A stretch of DNA of 64,000 nucleotides. It comes from Moringa oleifera. Lineage: Eukaryota; Streptophyta; Magnoliopsida; Brassicales; Moringaceae. Positions 1-11,569 of this stretch are shown piece by piece. Location: contig JAJFZO010000028.1 in assembly GCA_021397835.1 (NCBI GenBank), positions 2,961,501-3,025,500 of the forward strand, written 5' to 3'. A program made the position numbers and the translations under genes. Within the stretch, counting starts at the first letter, position 1; each line of letters begins with the position of its first letter. The notes beneath the pieces are model-generated. The model worked only from the letters and a program-made list of their open reading frames with translations, had not been told where the DNA came from and did not search any database.

Positions 1-1442
1 AGGTAAAGGACGTACCATTATTAGCATTGCTATACTTACTAGTAGATATATATGCTAACATATCATAATAGCCAGCTAAAATCGATGAATTATAGGAATC
101 CTCGCCAAAAAAAAAAAAAACCAAAACAAATAATCTAGTAGTCACCCATTTTTTAGGAAAAAAAGGATAATATTCTCGTTTTACCCATTCCTTATATTTT
201 TTCAGTTGATTAAATTCATTAATGGTTAATTCATTTGTTAAATGATCATTAAAAATAAAGATATGAACATGGACCAGCAAACTAAAGAAAAAACTCAAGA
301 CAAAGTGAATCGAAGAAAAATAATTAAAAATAGAGTATTAATAAAAAAAATAACATACATTTGATGTTGAACTCTTTGATTGTAATAAACTAAGCCTTAT
401 GAAAGCAAAGAAGTAAAAGAAAAACTCAAAAATTAAGAATGCAAATAAAGAAATAATTCCAATTCTAAAACTAACCTATGTAAATAGTTAACCTCTTCCT
501 CTCAAATTAATCCCAAAATTTGAAGTAAAGAGAATAGTTTTTGATGATAATTCCACAAAATTTTAAACTGTTGAACATAATTTTCTTATATCAAGACGAA
601 AAAAAGTATGAAGAAAACCAAAAGAGTAAAGTATTAATATAAATTGATCAAGGGAGTACATTTTATTCATTTTTTGAGGCATGTTCCAAATTTATGCCAA
701 TTTATTGTAGTGTGGGTTCCATAAGTACTTTATCCATTTTACGTGAAGTTTAAGTCAAACAACTTTATTTATTAATATTTATTTTGATTTTAAGAGTTAC
801 AATGCATAATGTATTAATCGGTGTTATTGGCATCTTTACGCTTTGTATCTTATTTTCACAGATAAAAGCACTTTTGTCAACTACTGAAAACTTTACAATT
901 TTACTTGTGTATGCAAAATAGAATTTGTTTTCTTCCACATGATGCAAGATATGTTTGGATAAATTAAAGGAAAATTTATTTTAAGGCACTTGCTTCACTA
1001 ATTAAAGACTCATAATTCTTTTTTACAAAAAGGATTAGCGAATTAAAAAAAAAAAAGCTTCTTACTTCTTTTCAAACTAATTTTTTATTATATTTTATAA
1101 CATTTGTGTGCCCCTAAAAATGCTCAACTGTAAAGTCAAAGAAAATGTTTTCTAAATCAAGATGTTCTATTGACTTAAGTTGCTTAGACTTTTAATAAAA
1201 TGTAGATATGTGATAATTTAACAAAAATAAATTGTTAAATTTTTTAATATTTTTCACATTATTATTGTAAATTATGAAAGCAATATTTTATATTCTTATA
1301 AAAAAATTGGCAACAAAAAATCAATAGAAGATCTTTATCCAAAATTTTTAGAGCTTAATAAAAAATTAGAGGCTCTAGTTTTTATAATATTATTATATTT
1401 AAAATTTTTAAAAATATGTTAGTTTAAATAAATAAGACCTCA

Positions 1443-1484
<42 letters not shown>

Positions 1485-1765
1485 CCTTGATGCTATCATT
1501 ATGCAATTAAATGTAAAACCAATGTACCTTTGATATTTTTTTCTTTTAGTTTCTTTTGAAACAAAAAATATAACAATTACATCTCTAACCATGCAATAAA
1601 ATTTAATTGTCACGAATACAACAATTTTATTAACCAAAAAAAGAAAAAGACAATTTTTTGAACCTCTTTTCTCTCTATTTCTTTTCTATCTCTCCTAATT
1701 TTTCTTATCATTGATAATATTGTGAAACTTTTCACAATCCAAGTTTTATCTTTTTTTAATTTTTA
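1..1765 (+). repeat. Dispersed AT-rich repeat, copy 1 (runs off the left edge)
   Basis: Non-coding AT-rich sequence that aligns colinearly with 29560-31355 and, in reverse complement, with 37792-38830. Shared landmarks include the A-rich run near 105-125 followed by a G-containing block, the block around 830-960, and the CT-rich block near 1660-1710. The repeat is already homologous at base 1, so it continues outside the window. Copy 1 matches copy 2 over its whole visible length, while the inverted copy stops at the equivalent of about base 965. No coding capacity, terminal repeat or target duplication is visible, so the parent element type is unknown. Confidence 0.7.
1449..1480. repeat. (AT)n microsatellite
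   Basis: A run of alternating AT dinucleotides of about 32 bp inside the dispersed repeat. The equivalent place in copy 2 (near 31070) has only a few units, so the tract length differs between copies. Confidence 0.9.
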
Positions 1766-2689
1766 TCTTCAAATCGATAAAATTTTTATAATCGATTAAC
1801 AAAACAAAAAAGAAAAAAGAATCTTTGATTATTCATTCTTTATTTAAAATGTAAATATTTAATGCATTTGTATAACCACTTTAAAATTATTTCGATAATA
1901 ATTTAATCATAATCTTCAAAAAACAAAAGAGTAAGAATGTAACTTGAAAAAGTTTTAAAATAAGATATGTTATTAAATATTGATGATCTAGATCTATTTT
2001 ATATATGAATTAAAGATCTTGAAAAAATTTCATAAACAAAATTAAAAAAGATACGTTATTAGATATTGATAATTTAATAAATTGTATAAAGAAAGTTGAT
2101 GTTTCAAAAAATAGTGTCTTATAGGAGGAACAAAAATACGTGAGAGGTTGATGTTGTAGTAATTTTAAAGTGTCAAAAAAAATATAAAAGAAAAGAAAAG
2201 TCATCATTGGGGCAAATGAAGTGACCTTTGATAATCAATTAGTAATTATATGAGTAAAATAATTGTAAAGTAGTCTCATCACTTGTGATGTAAACTTCAA
2301 GATTCCGCTAGTGTTATCTACTTACTTTCACTGAAGTGGTTTAAAGAGTCATGTTTCTCCTTGTTGATTCTCGCTTGTCTTTTATTCTTTATATTCATAT
2401 GTACTAGTGCCAAAGAGTTGCTTGCAACATGAGATCAAATCTCTTGAAACATTAGATTGACCATTTATGTCCAAAATGTTGATCATGAGCTAACCCTTTT
2501 GAGCTCGAGTTAGTATTTGGATCCTAATCCTTACTTAACAATATCAAAGCCTCCTCTCCTACAATTGAATTTATTTGGTGTACTTCAAATGGAAGAATTA
2601 AAAACCTTCCACTTTTGGCTTCCTTGAAGTTATGACTTGGGTCTGAATCCATATTTAATTAGTTATATCATAGGTAAACTATTTCAACA
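1766..2689. other. AT-rich intergenic sequence, no gene seen
   Basis: No domain, long reading frame or terminal repeat is recognisable. The stretch 2300-2650 is somewhat less AT-rich, but all frames are broken by stops. Confidence 0.5.
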
Positions 2690-2905
2690 TCATACATATC
2701 TTTATATCTTTAATGAAAGAAGACCATTTTTTGATAATCATCGAGATGGTAGAAGTTAAAATTATGTGAGAGCCTAACAAATTCTAAGTAGCTTGAGTAC
2801 ATGGATGAAACTTTAGATGTTAATAAATAAAAGACAGTAAGAAACAAGCCAAAAATTAAAATTTGACCTATAAGTGAAAGTAATTTGAAAGTAGACATTT
2901 TATAG
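2690..2905 (+). repeat. Direct repeat, unit A
   Basis: About 215 bp that recurs in the same orientation at 4940-5140 with many substitutions. Shared landmarks are a 'TGTGAGAGCC' block, a 'TGGATGAAA' block and an 'AAATTAAAATTT' block in the same order. The two copies bracket AT-rich DNA carrying the Mutator-like element at 3456-4461. They could be diverged LTR remnants or a local duplication; no terminal dinucleotides decide it. Confidence 0.55.
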
Positions 2906-3455
2906 GTAGTTGGTTGTTAATTTGGTAATGAAATGCTTGTTGAAATGCTTTAAATTATCAATTGATATGACAAGCACACACTATTATAAATATATTTTAA
3001 TTGATAGTTTAAAAATAATTTTCTATGTTAATGACGATAAAATATAGCAAATATATATATTATTGATTCCTCGATCACAATTTAAATTTTTAATTTTTTA
3101 GATTAAATAATATAATCATTGGTTTTAATACGAAAGTAACCATTATTACATTCTTATATTAATTGAAAAAATTCAAATAATTGTTTAAAATTTTTAGTTT
3201 TTTAGTATAATCATTTACTTTAATAATTAACTGATGACTATATTCTTAATATGGTGTCTTTAACTTTTATTTTAAATGATTTATTACTTCTAAAGGTTTT
3301 TATATTTAGTTGAATATAATAGACTATTGTGTTTTTAAACTATTAGTAATATTATTTTATTATTTTTTATACATTTATAATTTCACAAAACTAATTTTTA
3401 TATTTAATTTATTATAATTATTTATTAAATTAATTTAATATTTTTTTAATTTTTA

Positions 3456-3591
3456 GGATTAATTACACTAGAGGAACCTGTATTTTAAGTGCAATAAGAT
3501 TTACATAAAAAATTGCATCAAATTAGGACCCTATAATGTGCAGTTTGCAATGAGGAATCTTCGTCAATAAAATCGGTTAAAATTAACTGCA
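3456..3591 (+). repeat. Left terminal inverted repeat of the MULE
   Basis: Begins GGATTAATTAC and pairs with the reverse complement of 4321-4461, which begins TGGTTAATTAC. The pairing continues to an AATTAAC block at the inner end, with one short internal gap near the 'TTACATAAAAAATT' segment. Confidence 0.85.
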
Positions 3592-4320
3592 TGGCTAGCT
3601 CATATGATACATGTACGCTTGTTAAGTTTACAATTACATTAAACACCATTTCATCACTGTAAACTGAAGCAGAATTGCTTATAAATTAATTTATGAAATT
3701 TCTCTCTTCATCCATCAAATTCAAGCATCGGTTGTTGCTGAAATCCGCAATTTAAGTACGCATCCTTTAACTCCTTCACTTTGTTGTCTCTTTTCACATT
3801 GATTGAGTAAAATGGTTGCAAATTCATATCAATTAAACAATGAGAAAGAGAATTTTTTATTTTTAGGGTATCAAAATTGAAAAATTTTGGTTTTCAAAAT
3901 CCACCATTTTGAACTTAATGCACACAATTTCAATATAAAAAGTTAAAGAAAAGAAAGGAAGATTAAACCCATTTCTCCTAGGAAGGATTGATTGTGAAAC
4001 CCACTAATAATGAATTTGAATTATAGGATAGATCATAGGATTAGGTGTGATCTCTTGTATCTATAACATAATGCTCAAGTTAGAACATGAAATGATATTG
4101 ATTAGCAAAAAAAAAAAAAAAAAACGAAGTAACTCGACCCCGAAGGTGGGAGGGATTCTAGCTAGATTGTAGAAGCCATTGGTTATGCTGGAAAAGGGTA
4201 TTCTCATCATGCTTAGTAAGAGTGAAGTTTATGGAGTGTGAGTGACTAAGGGCAATAAGGGGTTTGAAAAAAATAAGTTACAAGTGGTTATATTTAAACA
4301 CGTAATGAGGGAGTTATGGA

Positions 4321-4461
4321 GTTAATTCTAATGGGTTTCGTTGATGGAAGTCTCGCATTGCAAATAGCACGTAATGTGAGTCCTAATTTAATGTAATTTT
4401 TTATGTAGGTCCTAATTTGATACTGCAATTAAAATGTAGGTTCCTTCGATGTAATTAACCA
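4321..4461 (-). repeat. Right terminal inverted repeat of the MULE
   Basis: Reverse-complement partner of 3456-3591. It begins internally with GTTAATTCTAATGG and ends ATGTAATTAACCA, directly followed by the second copy of the 9-bp target duplication. Confidence 0.85.
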
Positions 4462-4939
4462 TAATTTTTATGATTTTTAAAAATTTATTATTAAAAAGAC
4501 TAATTAAATATAATAGACCAATCTTTGATTGAATCGTCAATTTTATCCATAAATTATATTTATGAGAAAAATAATTTTAGTATGACCTATTTACATTTTA
4601 TATTCAGATATTATCAAGTGATGTTGAAACTATTATTATTTTAAAGAACTTATAAATGAACTTATAATTTCTTACACATTTGATTTGGCTCTATTTTGAT
4701 TGATTTTTTATAATCCAACTTGCTATGAGCTAGTTCGAATTAAAAATTTTTAACCTAAACAAAATCCATCGAATTAAATTGAACTCAATGGTTCAATTTA
4801 GTTTAATTGACAAAAAGCTGCCACTTAAGAAGCCTTTTACGGTAATTCAATTAGAAGAGTATGTAGACTTTTCTTTTGGATTTAGTAAATTTTGGTTTTG
4901 ATTTGCTCATATCTAATTCACTGTATAAAAAATAATCTA

Positions 4940-5140
4940 TTTTATCCTCATATCTCATTATATCTTTAATGTAAGAGAATAATTTTACAATAACCATCAA
5001 GATAGTAATAACTAGACTTAATGTGAGAGCCTTACAAATTTGAGATAGCTTAAGTATATATGGATGAAATTAATATTAATGAATAAAATAAAATAAAAAA
5101 TAAGCTCAAATTAAAATTTCATCTAAAAATTGAAAGTACC
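4940..5140 (+). repeat. Direct repeat, unit B
   Basis: Second, more diverged copy of the 2690-2905 sequence. It ends exactly where homology to the copia RNase H domain starts at about 5141, so this junction is also the truncation point of the copia element. Confidence 0.55.
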
Positions 5141-8123
5141 ACCCAATGTGTAAACATACCTCGTAGTACTTTTTTTGCTGTCTATATCATCAGCCATATC
5201 AGCATCAACATAACCATGCAAACTCATATCTATTTTCTTGAAGTATAAAGCTAAACCTATAGTACCTTTTAAATACCCGAAAATCTATTTAACTGCTTTT
5301 CAGTATTAATTTATTAGATTGCTCAGGTACTTGTTAACAACTCCCACTGCATGCGTTATGTCTAGTATTGTAATACTGTTGCATACATTAAACTCCTAAT
5401 AGAAAAAGCATAAGGCACCCTGCCCATATATGCAGTCTCATCATCAGTTGAAGAAGATTCACTCTTGGATAGCCTGAAGTGACTAGCCAAAGTGTACTAA
5501 CTAGTTTGGCACTATCTATTCTGAATCTAGCAAGCACCTTATTGATGTATTTCTCTTAAGATTGCTTAAAAATCCTTTTTTCCTGGTAATTTTCATCCCA
5601 ATGATTTATTTAGTAGAACCTAAATCCTTCATAGTAAACTTTTTCGAAAGCTTATTCTTTAATTTATCTATCTCCTACAGATTAGCTCCAACGATTAACA
5701 TGTCATTAACATATAACAACAGTATAATGTAAGAGTTATCATACCTTTTAACATAACAACAATGGTTTGCTTGGCATCTTAAGAAACTATTGTCATCTAT
5801 GAAGTTGTCAAACTTCTTGTACCACTGTCTAGAAACTTGTTTTAACCCATCTAAACTTTTCATAAGTTTGCATGCCATTTTCTCCTTGCCTTTGACTTCA
5901 AATTTCTATGGCTATTTTATGTAAATTTCTTCTTCCAAATCACTATGAAGAAAGGCTATTTTTACATCCATTTGCTACAGATGCAAATCTTCTTGAGCCA
6001 CTAACTTTTTCCCAAACTATCTTTGCACAGAACTTGCTCACTGAAGATTACATCCCTCCTCCTAATGATATTCCTATTTTGATTATCCCAAAAATGATAA
6101 ACATACTCATTGTCACCATATCCAATGAAAAAACATTTTTTTGATTTAGAATCAAGTTTACCTCTAGCAGCAGCATCAATATGGATATATGATAGACAAT
6201 CAAATCTTTTTAGAAAAGACAGGTTTACCTTTTACCACTCTAAACCTCCTCAGGTATTCTGCAATCCAAAGGAACTGAAGGACTTATTGATTAAATAGGC
6301 TACAGTGTTAACTGCATCTGCTCAAAATACTTAGGGCAACCCTGCATGCATTCTTATGATCCTTGCACGCTTATTCAATATCTTATTCATCTTTTCTAGA
6401 ATGCCATTCTGCTGAGATGTCCCTAGAATGGTCTTTTCTATTTTGATCTCATTGTTAGCACAAAACTGTTTGAAATCTCCATCAATGTATTTTTTACTAT
6501 TATCAGATCTCAAACACTTAATCTTAAGATTGTTTTCATTGTCAACTATAGCTTTCCATTTCCTGAAAGCATCAAATACATTAGATTCATTCTTCAAAAA
6601 ATAAATCCATATCTTTCTAGTTAAGTCATTAATGGAAGTCACATAGTAGCTAGATCCCAAAAGAGATGTCACAGTTGAAGGCCCCTATACATCTATAGGA
6701 ACTAACTTTAGTTTTTCCTACTTCAACTGCTTTCCTGCTTTGGAGAAGTTGACCTTTTTTTGTTTGTCAAAGATGCAGCTTTCACATAACTTATGCTCCA
6801 CAGATTTCAAATCTGGAAAATTACCATTTGCCATCATGACCTTCATTCCCTTTTCACTCATATGCCCAGGTCTGCAATGCCATAAATCAAAGTTTATTCC
6901 AATGTCAACAGTGCCACTGTATTCTTGCAACTTAAGGTCATGTAAAGAGTTCTAGTTTTGCTCCCTTGAGCAACAACCATGGCACCTTTAGTTACTTTTC
7001 AAGCATTATCATTGAAAATCACCTTGTGCCCTTCATTATCAAGCTATCCAACAGAAATCAGATTTCTCATCAACTTTGGCACATGTCTCACCTTTTGAAT
7101 TTTCCAAACATTCCCATTTGGTATCTTCAATTTAGCATCACCCATACCAACAATATTCAAAAGTTCTCCATCAACAAGATAAGCTTTCCCAAAATTACCA
7201 TTAACATAATTCTCCATTATTTTACTATATGTAATGGTATGAAAAGACGCCTTAAAGTTTAAAACCCAAGACGAGGATTATCAATAGTCAGAAGTAATGC
7301 ATCATCTACCTCATCTGTTATAGCATTTGCAGTATCATCTTTATTCTCACCTTTTTTCTTTAGTGATCGACAATCTTTCTTTATATGGCCCTTTTTCTTG
7401 CAGTTTCAACATTCCAGATTTATTTTAGATCTAAATTTGCTTTTTCTATTCATTGACTTAGATTTGTCCTTATTATAATTAAAATTTTTGTCACTTTTTC
7501 TTCCCTTGTTTTCAACATTTTGAGCAGAATTTGCAATTGATATTTCACTTAAATCAATTCTTCGAATCTCTTCTACAAGAACTCGATCACGAATATCATT
7601 GAAGTTCAGTTTTGAACTCCCAAAGAGAATTGCTAATCGCTGCTCTCATGAGCTCCCAACTATTTGGCAGTGATGCCAAAAGTATCAAGGCACATACCTT
7701 GTTATGAAATACAATCTCAATAGAAAATAACTGATTAATAATAGTATTAAACTCATTAAGATGAGTTGCCACATAATTACCTTCAACCATTTTCAAGTGA
7801 AATAACTTCTTCATGAGAAAAACCTTGTTGTTTGCTGAAGGTTTTTCATACATGTTAGATAGTATTTTCATCAGCCTTGCAGTTATTTTCTCCTTCGCCA
7901 AGTTATGAGCAACATTCTTTGACTGTGTCAGCCGAATAACCCCCATCACCTGTCTATCAAGGAGATCCCAATCTCTTTCTGAAATCTTTTCAGGCTTTTG
8001 ACCCAAAAATGGTTTATGCAGCTTTTTCCCATACAGATAATCCTTCATTTACGTTCTCTAGAAGGTATAATTTGTGTCATCAAACTTGATGATCCCATAT
8101 GATGAGTTTTCTTTGCTACCCAT
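5141..8123 (-). pseudogene. Copia gag-pol polyprotein, pseudogene
   Basis: The gag start is the ATG at 8123. Two stops interrupt the first 26 codons, one replacing a tryptophan expected in a 'YTFW' context. The gag core (UBN2-type) is open at 7596-8048. A CCHC zinc knuckle near 7385-7430 ends GHIKKDC, with a stop just before its second cysteine. The integrase zinc-binding region (H, H, C, C; LWHCRPGHM...CESC) lies at 6718-6930. The integrase core at 6331-6672 keeps the second aspartate (LRSDN) and the glutamate (GILEKMN). The RT block at 5675-5878 has YVND where the catalytic motif is YVDD. The RNase H start (DADMADDIDSKKST) is at about 5150-5210. All of these are relics of the capsid, processing, integration and cDNA-synthesis functions. 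Confidence 0.9.
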
Positions 8124-8146
8124 TGCTTTTAATCTCAAAACCAAAA

Positions 8147-8158
8147 GCTCTGATACCA
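8147..8158 (-). other. Copia primer binding site (initiator tRNA-Met type)
   Basis: On the minus strand this reads TGGTATCAGAGC, the usual plant copia sequence complementary to the 3' end of initiator tRNA-Met. It sits two bases downstream of the LTR end, where minus-strand cDNA synthesis is primed. Confidence 0.9.
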
Positions 8159-8160
8159 AT

Positions 8161-8647
8161 TGTTAGGAATTTGATAACCAAATCCCTAGTTGATAGATCA
8201 AAACCAATTTCTGTCATCCGACTGCAATAATAATAAAAGCAAAAAGAAAATTAAACAACTACAGGAATACAAGATTTATAATGGTTCACCCCTAATTGAG
8301 AGTTACATCCACTTTACAGCCACTGCAGAAAGCCCTTTCACTATGAAAATAGATTACAAGAGAGATAACTGTTTTTTCCTAGCCTTCATTTTATTGGAAT
8401 AAAGCCCTAAGACTCTAACCACTCTCTCTAATGTATTATTTATATGGGTAAGAATCCCTTTTTTATAAAATAAGGCCTAAAAAAATAAATGTGTTAAGAC
8501 CTTAAGATACAGTTTTGGATAAGTATGTGCCCCTTTAGATAAGTATATACTCTTTCAGATGAGTATTATACCCTTTTAGATGAGTACATACACTTTCAGA
8601 TGAGTATATACCCCTTGAGATAAATTTATCTCCACATATACTTAACA
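8161..8647 (-). repeat. 5' LTR of the copia element
   Basis: Bounded by TGTTAGG at the primer-site side (plus strand) and CTTAACA at the far side, an imperfect terminal inverted repeat typical of copia LTRs; about 487 bp. Positions 8515-8635 hold a short tandem array built on 'AGATGAGTATATAC' separated by 'CCTTT/CTTTC'. Related units also occur outside, at 8700-8757, so the outer boundary could instead be the next TTAACA at 8693-8699. No partner LTR remains in the window to settle it. Confidence 0.7.
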
Positions 8648-9700
8648 AAGACCACTGGCAAGATGATCCAATTCTTCCTGTAAAAATATGACATTAACAA
8701 AATATATCAACTTTCAGATGAGTATGTACACTTTCATAAGTATATACACTTTCAGTATTGTTTTCCTGTTTATGATTTTAAAAGAAAATGTAGCTAAAAA
8801 ATATATCAACTTTCCTCTTTATGAATTTAAACTTGACTGTAATTATATTTTCCCACAAATATATTTGAGTAACATATTAAGTCAAACCATGATCCATCTT
8901 TGAGATCTGGAAAGCACTTTCTAATCTCTGAGTAAATCTTTCACCCCTAAGTTAAGTTTCTCAAGAGGTGTCAAGTTAAGTTTCTCAACTCTTCAACATA
9001 TAGGAACATCTAAGTCAATGTAATTACTTAGAAACTCTACCCATAGAAAATGATTACTCTTGTTTTTTAGTTTTTGTAGCAAAGTGCTTTTATTAGTAAA
9101 CACAATCGTGACAAGATTTGTGGTATTTTAATGCATACAAGCACTTGAGATATGACATGAACTTTGCTTTACGGTGGCACCGATGTGTTTGATGCCTAGG
9201 TTTTAGACCCAAACATGACCACCCAAATTGATTTCTTTAATTATCTATAAGAACTATCACTTCAGATTATATTTTCTCCTAATAAGAATTGAACTTGAAA
9301 TTTAGCACATATTATTCTCACTAACTTAAGGACTAGTGGAGTCAAGACTCAGGGCAGTTGTAATCTTTTGCCATTTAATGAAATCCAGAAGTTTAGCATT
9401 ACAAGGATGAGTTCTTGATATCGTTTAGCTTATCTGTGAATTACTATGCATCAAGGTTTCAAAATCAAAGCTAACTAGTGACTATAGATATTAAATACTC
9501 GACAATCAGAATGTATCCAAAGATAAAAAATGGTGACTATAGGCATTAATTATGTTATTTTATGATCAAAATATCCTTTTTGCTTCAACTGAAAAAGGAA
9601 TGAAAAACCCCTCAAATATATACCATAAGCATGTAGTCACCCAAAACAAGGGCCTTTTTTATTTATGATGAATGTTTAAAAGGAAGACAGTGACATCCTT
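8648..9700. other. Intergenic sequence, no gene seen
   Basis: Apart from the leftover copia-LTR-like units at 8700-8757, nothing is recognisable; all frames are short. Confidence 0.4.
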
Positions 9701-11345
9701 TGCACCTTTTCTTTATAGAAGTATGTTCTTTCTTTGGTGTATCTCCCTCTTAATTATTGCCCAACTCATGAAGCATCATGGTAGCTTTTGTTGCTAAATG
9801 TCTAGAACTTCAGCTTATAGCTTTAGTCTATGGAATCTTAGCATTGAAAAAACAAGCCTTGGACTACCTAAGTCCTCACAAATATTGAAGCTGAGCATCC
9901 TATGGGTAGTCTTGAACAAGTTCCCTAAGAAGATCAATGAATGGAAGGAGCCCCTAAAGTCAAAGGTTAACATGCTCTTCCCACACTCCTTGTCTGATGT
10001 ATACCTTTGGTTATTAGGTGCTGCCAATGGCACACCTATTAGTCCATATGTTAGCGTAAATGAGGTTTAAAGAGTAGTCGAATCTCATTCTTCTTTAGTT
10101 GAACAACCAATGCCTGCTGATACCTCAAGCCCTACAGCTTTTAAGTCTAACACTGCCTATTTTTTTGATACTTCTCTTCCCTACTCAAATCTTATACTTA
10201 GCTATAGGCTTCACCCTGTAGCTTTTACACTTGATTTGCTTCCTAAAGCAAAGCTTCCATGTCTACTGATTCCCAGGTTTGTCTTCCTTAACAATAGAAT
10301 TCCTTTTAGATGCTTTTGAAAATCTTTGGCATGATTATTAACCTTATTGTCATTGGATTTTTAGAAAGGGAGACTCGAGGTAAAAGAAAATTGGAGTCCA
10401 TTATAGTTAAGGCTAAGAAGACTGACCCAAGTCTTCTATTGGCTCAGTTTCAGCTAAACGATGGCATTTCTAGCTAAAGTTGGGTGCCTAGACTCCTTCC
10501 CCTTCCAACCTCTTGACCTTAACTCATTTCAATCCGATATAGGGCAATGCTCTAGTCTCAAAAGATAAGAAACAACTCATTCTGTAGTTCTTGAATGAGG
10601 CCCTATTATTTTCTGATGCTCAAGAGGTAGCATCGACTAAGAAAGGGTAGAGAGTCCAGAGCCTTGTGGCTCATTTTGCTGAGGTAAGTTCCCCTATTTC
10701 TTTTCTTTCTTTTGAAGACACCTTTTTTTCTTCAGTTTATCTTTAAAACATTGATTATTTTTTTCTTCTTTTGTAGGTTCTTCATGATGCCTCTATGGTC
10801 CTCCAAGATTATTCCCTCTATACCTTTACCCGCGCTTTATGGAAGAAGGCAAGGATTCCAAATAGAAGGCCCATCAAAAAGGGCAGGAGATGGTGGAAAC
10901 CATATCCACTTTAACTTTTCAAAAAGACAAGCTATAGTAAGAAGCTACTCTTTGGAAGGTCGAAGTAGAGAAGGTGAAGTTTAAAGCTGCTTTGCAGTCC
11001 AGCTAGCTAAAAAAGAGCCTTTGGAAGAGTAAAAGCAGCTACGGGGCTTAACTGGTGCAGAGAAAGGAGCCCTAAAGGCTCAGCACTCAAGGCGTTGGAG
11101 TGGGCAAGGAAGGGAGCAGTTAAGGCTTTCAAGAATAATGTTCACCTTGATGAACTTGTAGACACCAAGTGTGGATATTTTGGGATACTAAGAAGGTTGA
11201 CCACCAAGGAAGAAATCTAGTCTAACATCAAGGAAGAAATCTAATCTAAGTATCCTAATTTAGATTTAGGATTCATCAAGGTAGCAGTAGTATTCTGTGT
11301 AGAGCCTGATTCTTTCTCTGAGCTAACTCTTTCTTAAAGTTTGTT
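9700..11345 (+). pseudogene. Decayed plant retroelement ORF (gag-like), tentative
   Basis: Less AT-rich than its surroundings. Stop-ridden plus-strand frames read like the large N-terminal ORF of some plant gypsy-type elements: a 'VEVEKVKFKAALQ' helical segment near 10960, then 'AVKAFKNN' and 'KYPNLDLGFI' near 11125-11285. A helical segment followed by a K/R-YP-x-LDL motif is the pattern I am matching. The 90-residue open stretch at 9798-10070 is probably the upstream part. A 22-bp block (AAGGAAGAAATCTA) is tandemly repeated around 11203-11245. This is pattern recognition only, with no catalytic motif; a translated database search would be decisive. Confidence 0.35.
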
Positions 11346-11569
11346 TACATGTTATCCCAAGGTGTCTACTTGAATTGAAACCTCAACAGCACTTGCTGCC
11401 ACAGAGGTGTTTGCCGAAACTATTACCTTAACAGCAGTTACTACCAGAACAGCACTTGTTACCATAAAGTGTATGCTTGAACTGCCACCTCAACAGAACT
11501 TCTTTGGTACCTTGTTTGGCATAGCACTTTAGAAAGCCTTCGTTTTAAAAAAAAAAAAACCACAAATTT

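Larger units (their letters stand above)
3456..4461. mobile_element. Non-autonomous Mutator-like element (MULE) with 9-bp target duplication
   Basis: The 1006-bp element has long terminal inverted repeats of about 135-140 bp (3456-3591 and 4321-4461). An exact 9-bp direct repeat, TAATTTTTA, sits immediately outside both ends (3447-3455 and 4462-4470). Long TIRs with a 9-bp duplication are diagnostic of the Mutator superfamily. There is no transposase, so it must have been mobilised in trans. The interior includes a less AT-rich stretch near 4120-4200 that could be captured genic sequence (Pack-MULE), but I recognise no protein in it. TIR identity by eye is about 75-80%, so it is not a recent insertion. 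Confidence 0.85.
5141..8647 (-). mobile_element. Truncated, decayed Ty1/copia retrotransposon
   Basis: A minus-strand copia element: 5' LTR (8161-8647), primer binding site (8147-8158), then gag, protease region, integrase, reverse transcriptase and the first part of RNase H. The gag, integrase, RT order is the hallmark of Ty1/copia. The element stops inside RNase H at about 5141; the end of RNase H, the polypurine tract and the 3' LTR are absent. It is full of stop codons and frameshifts and cannot be autonomous. Confidence 0.9.

Noticed and set aside
1443..1637. 64-residue frame on the minus strand ending in repeated YI
   Set aside because: The C-terminal repeat is only the translated (AT)n microsatellite.
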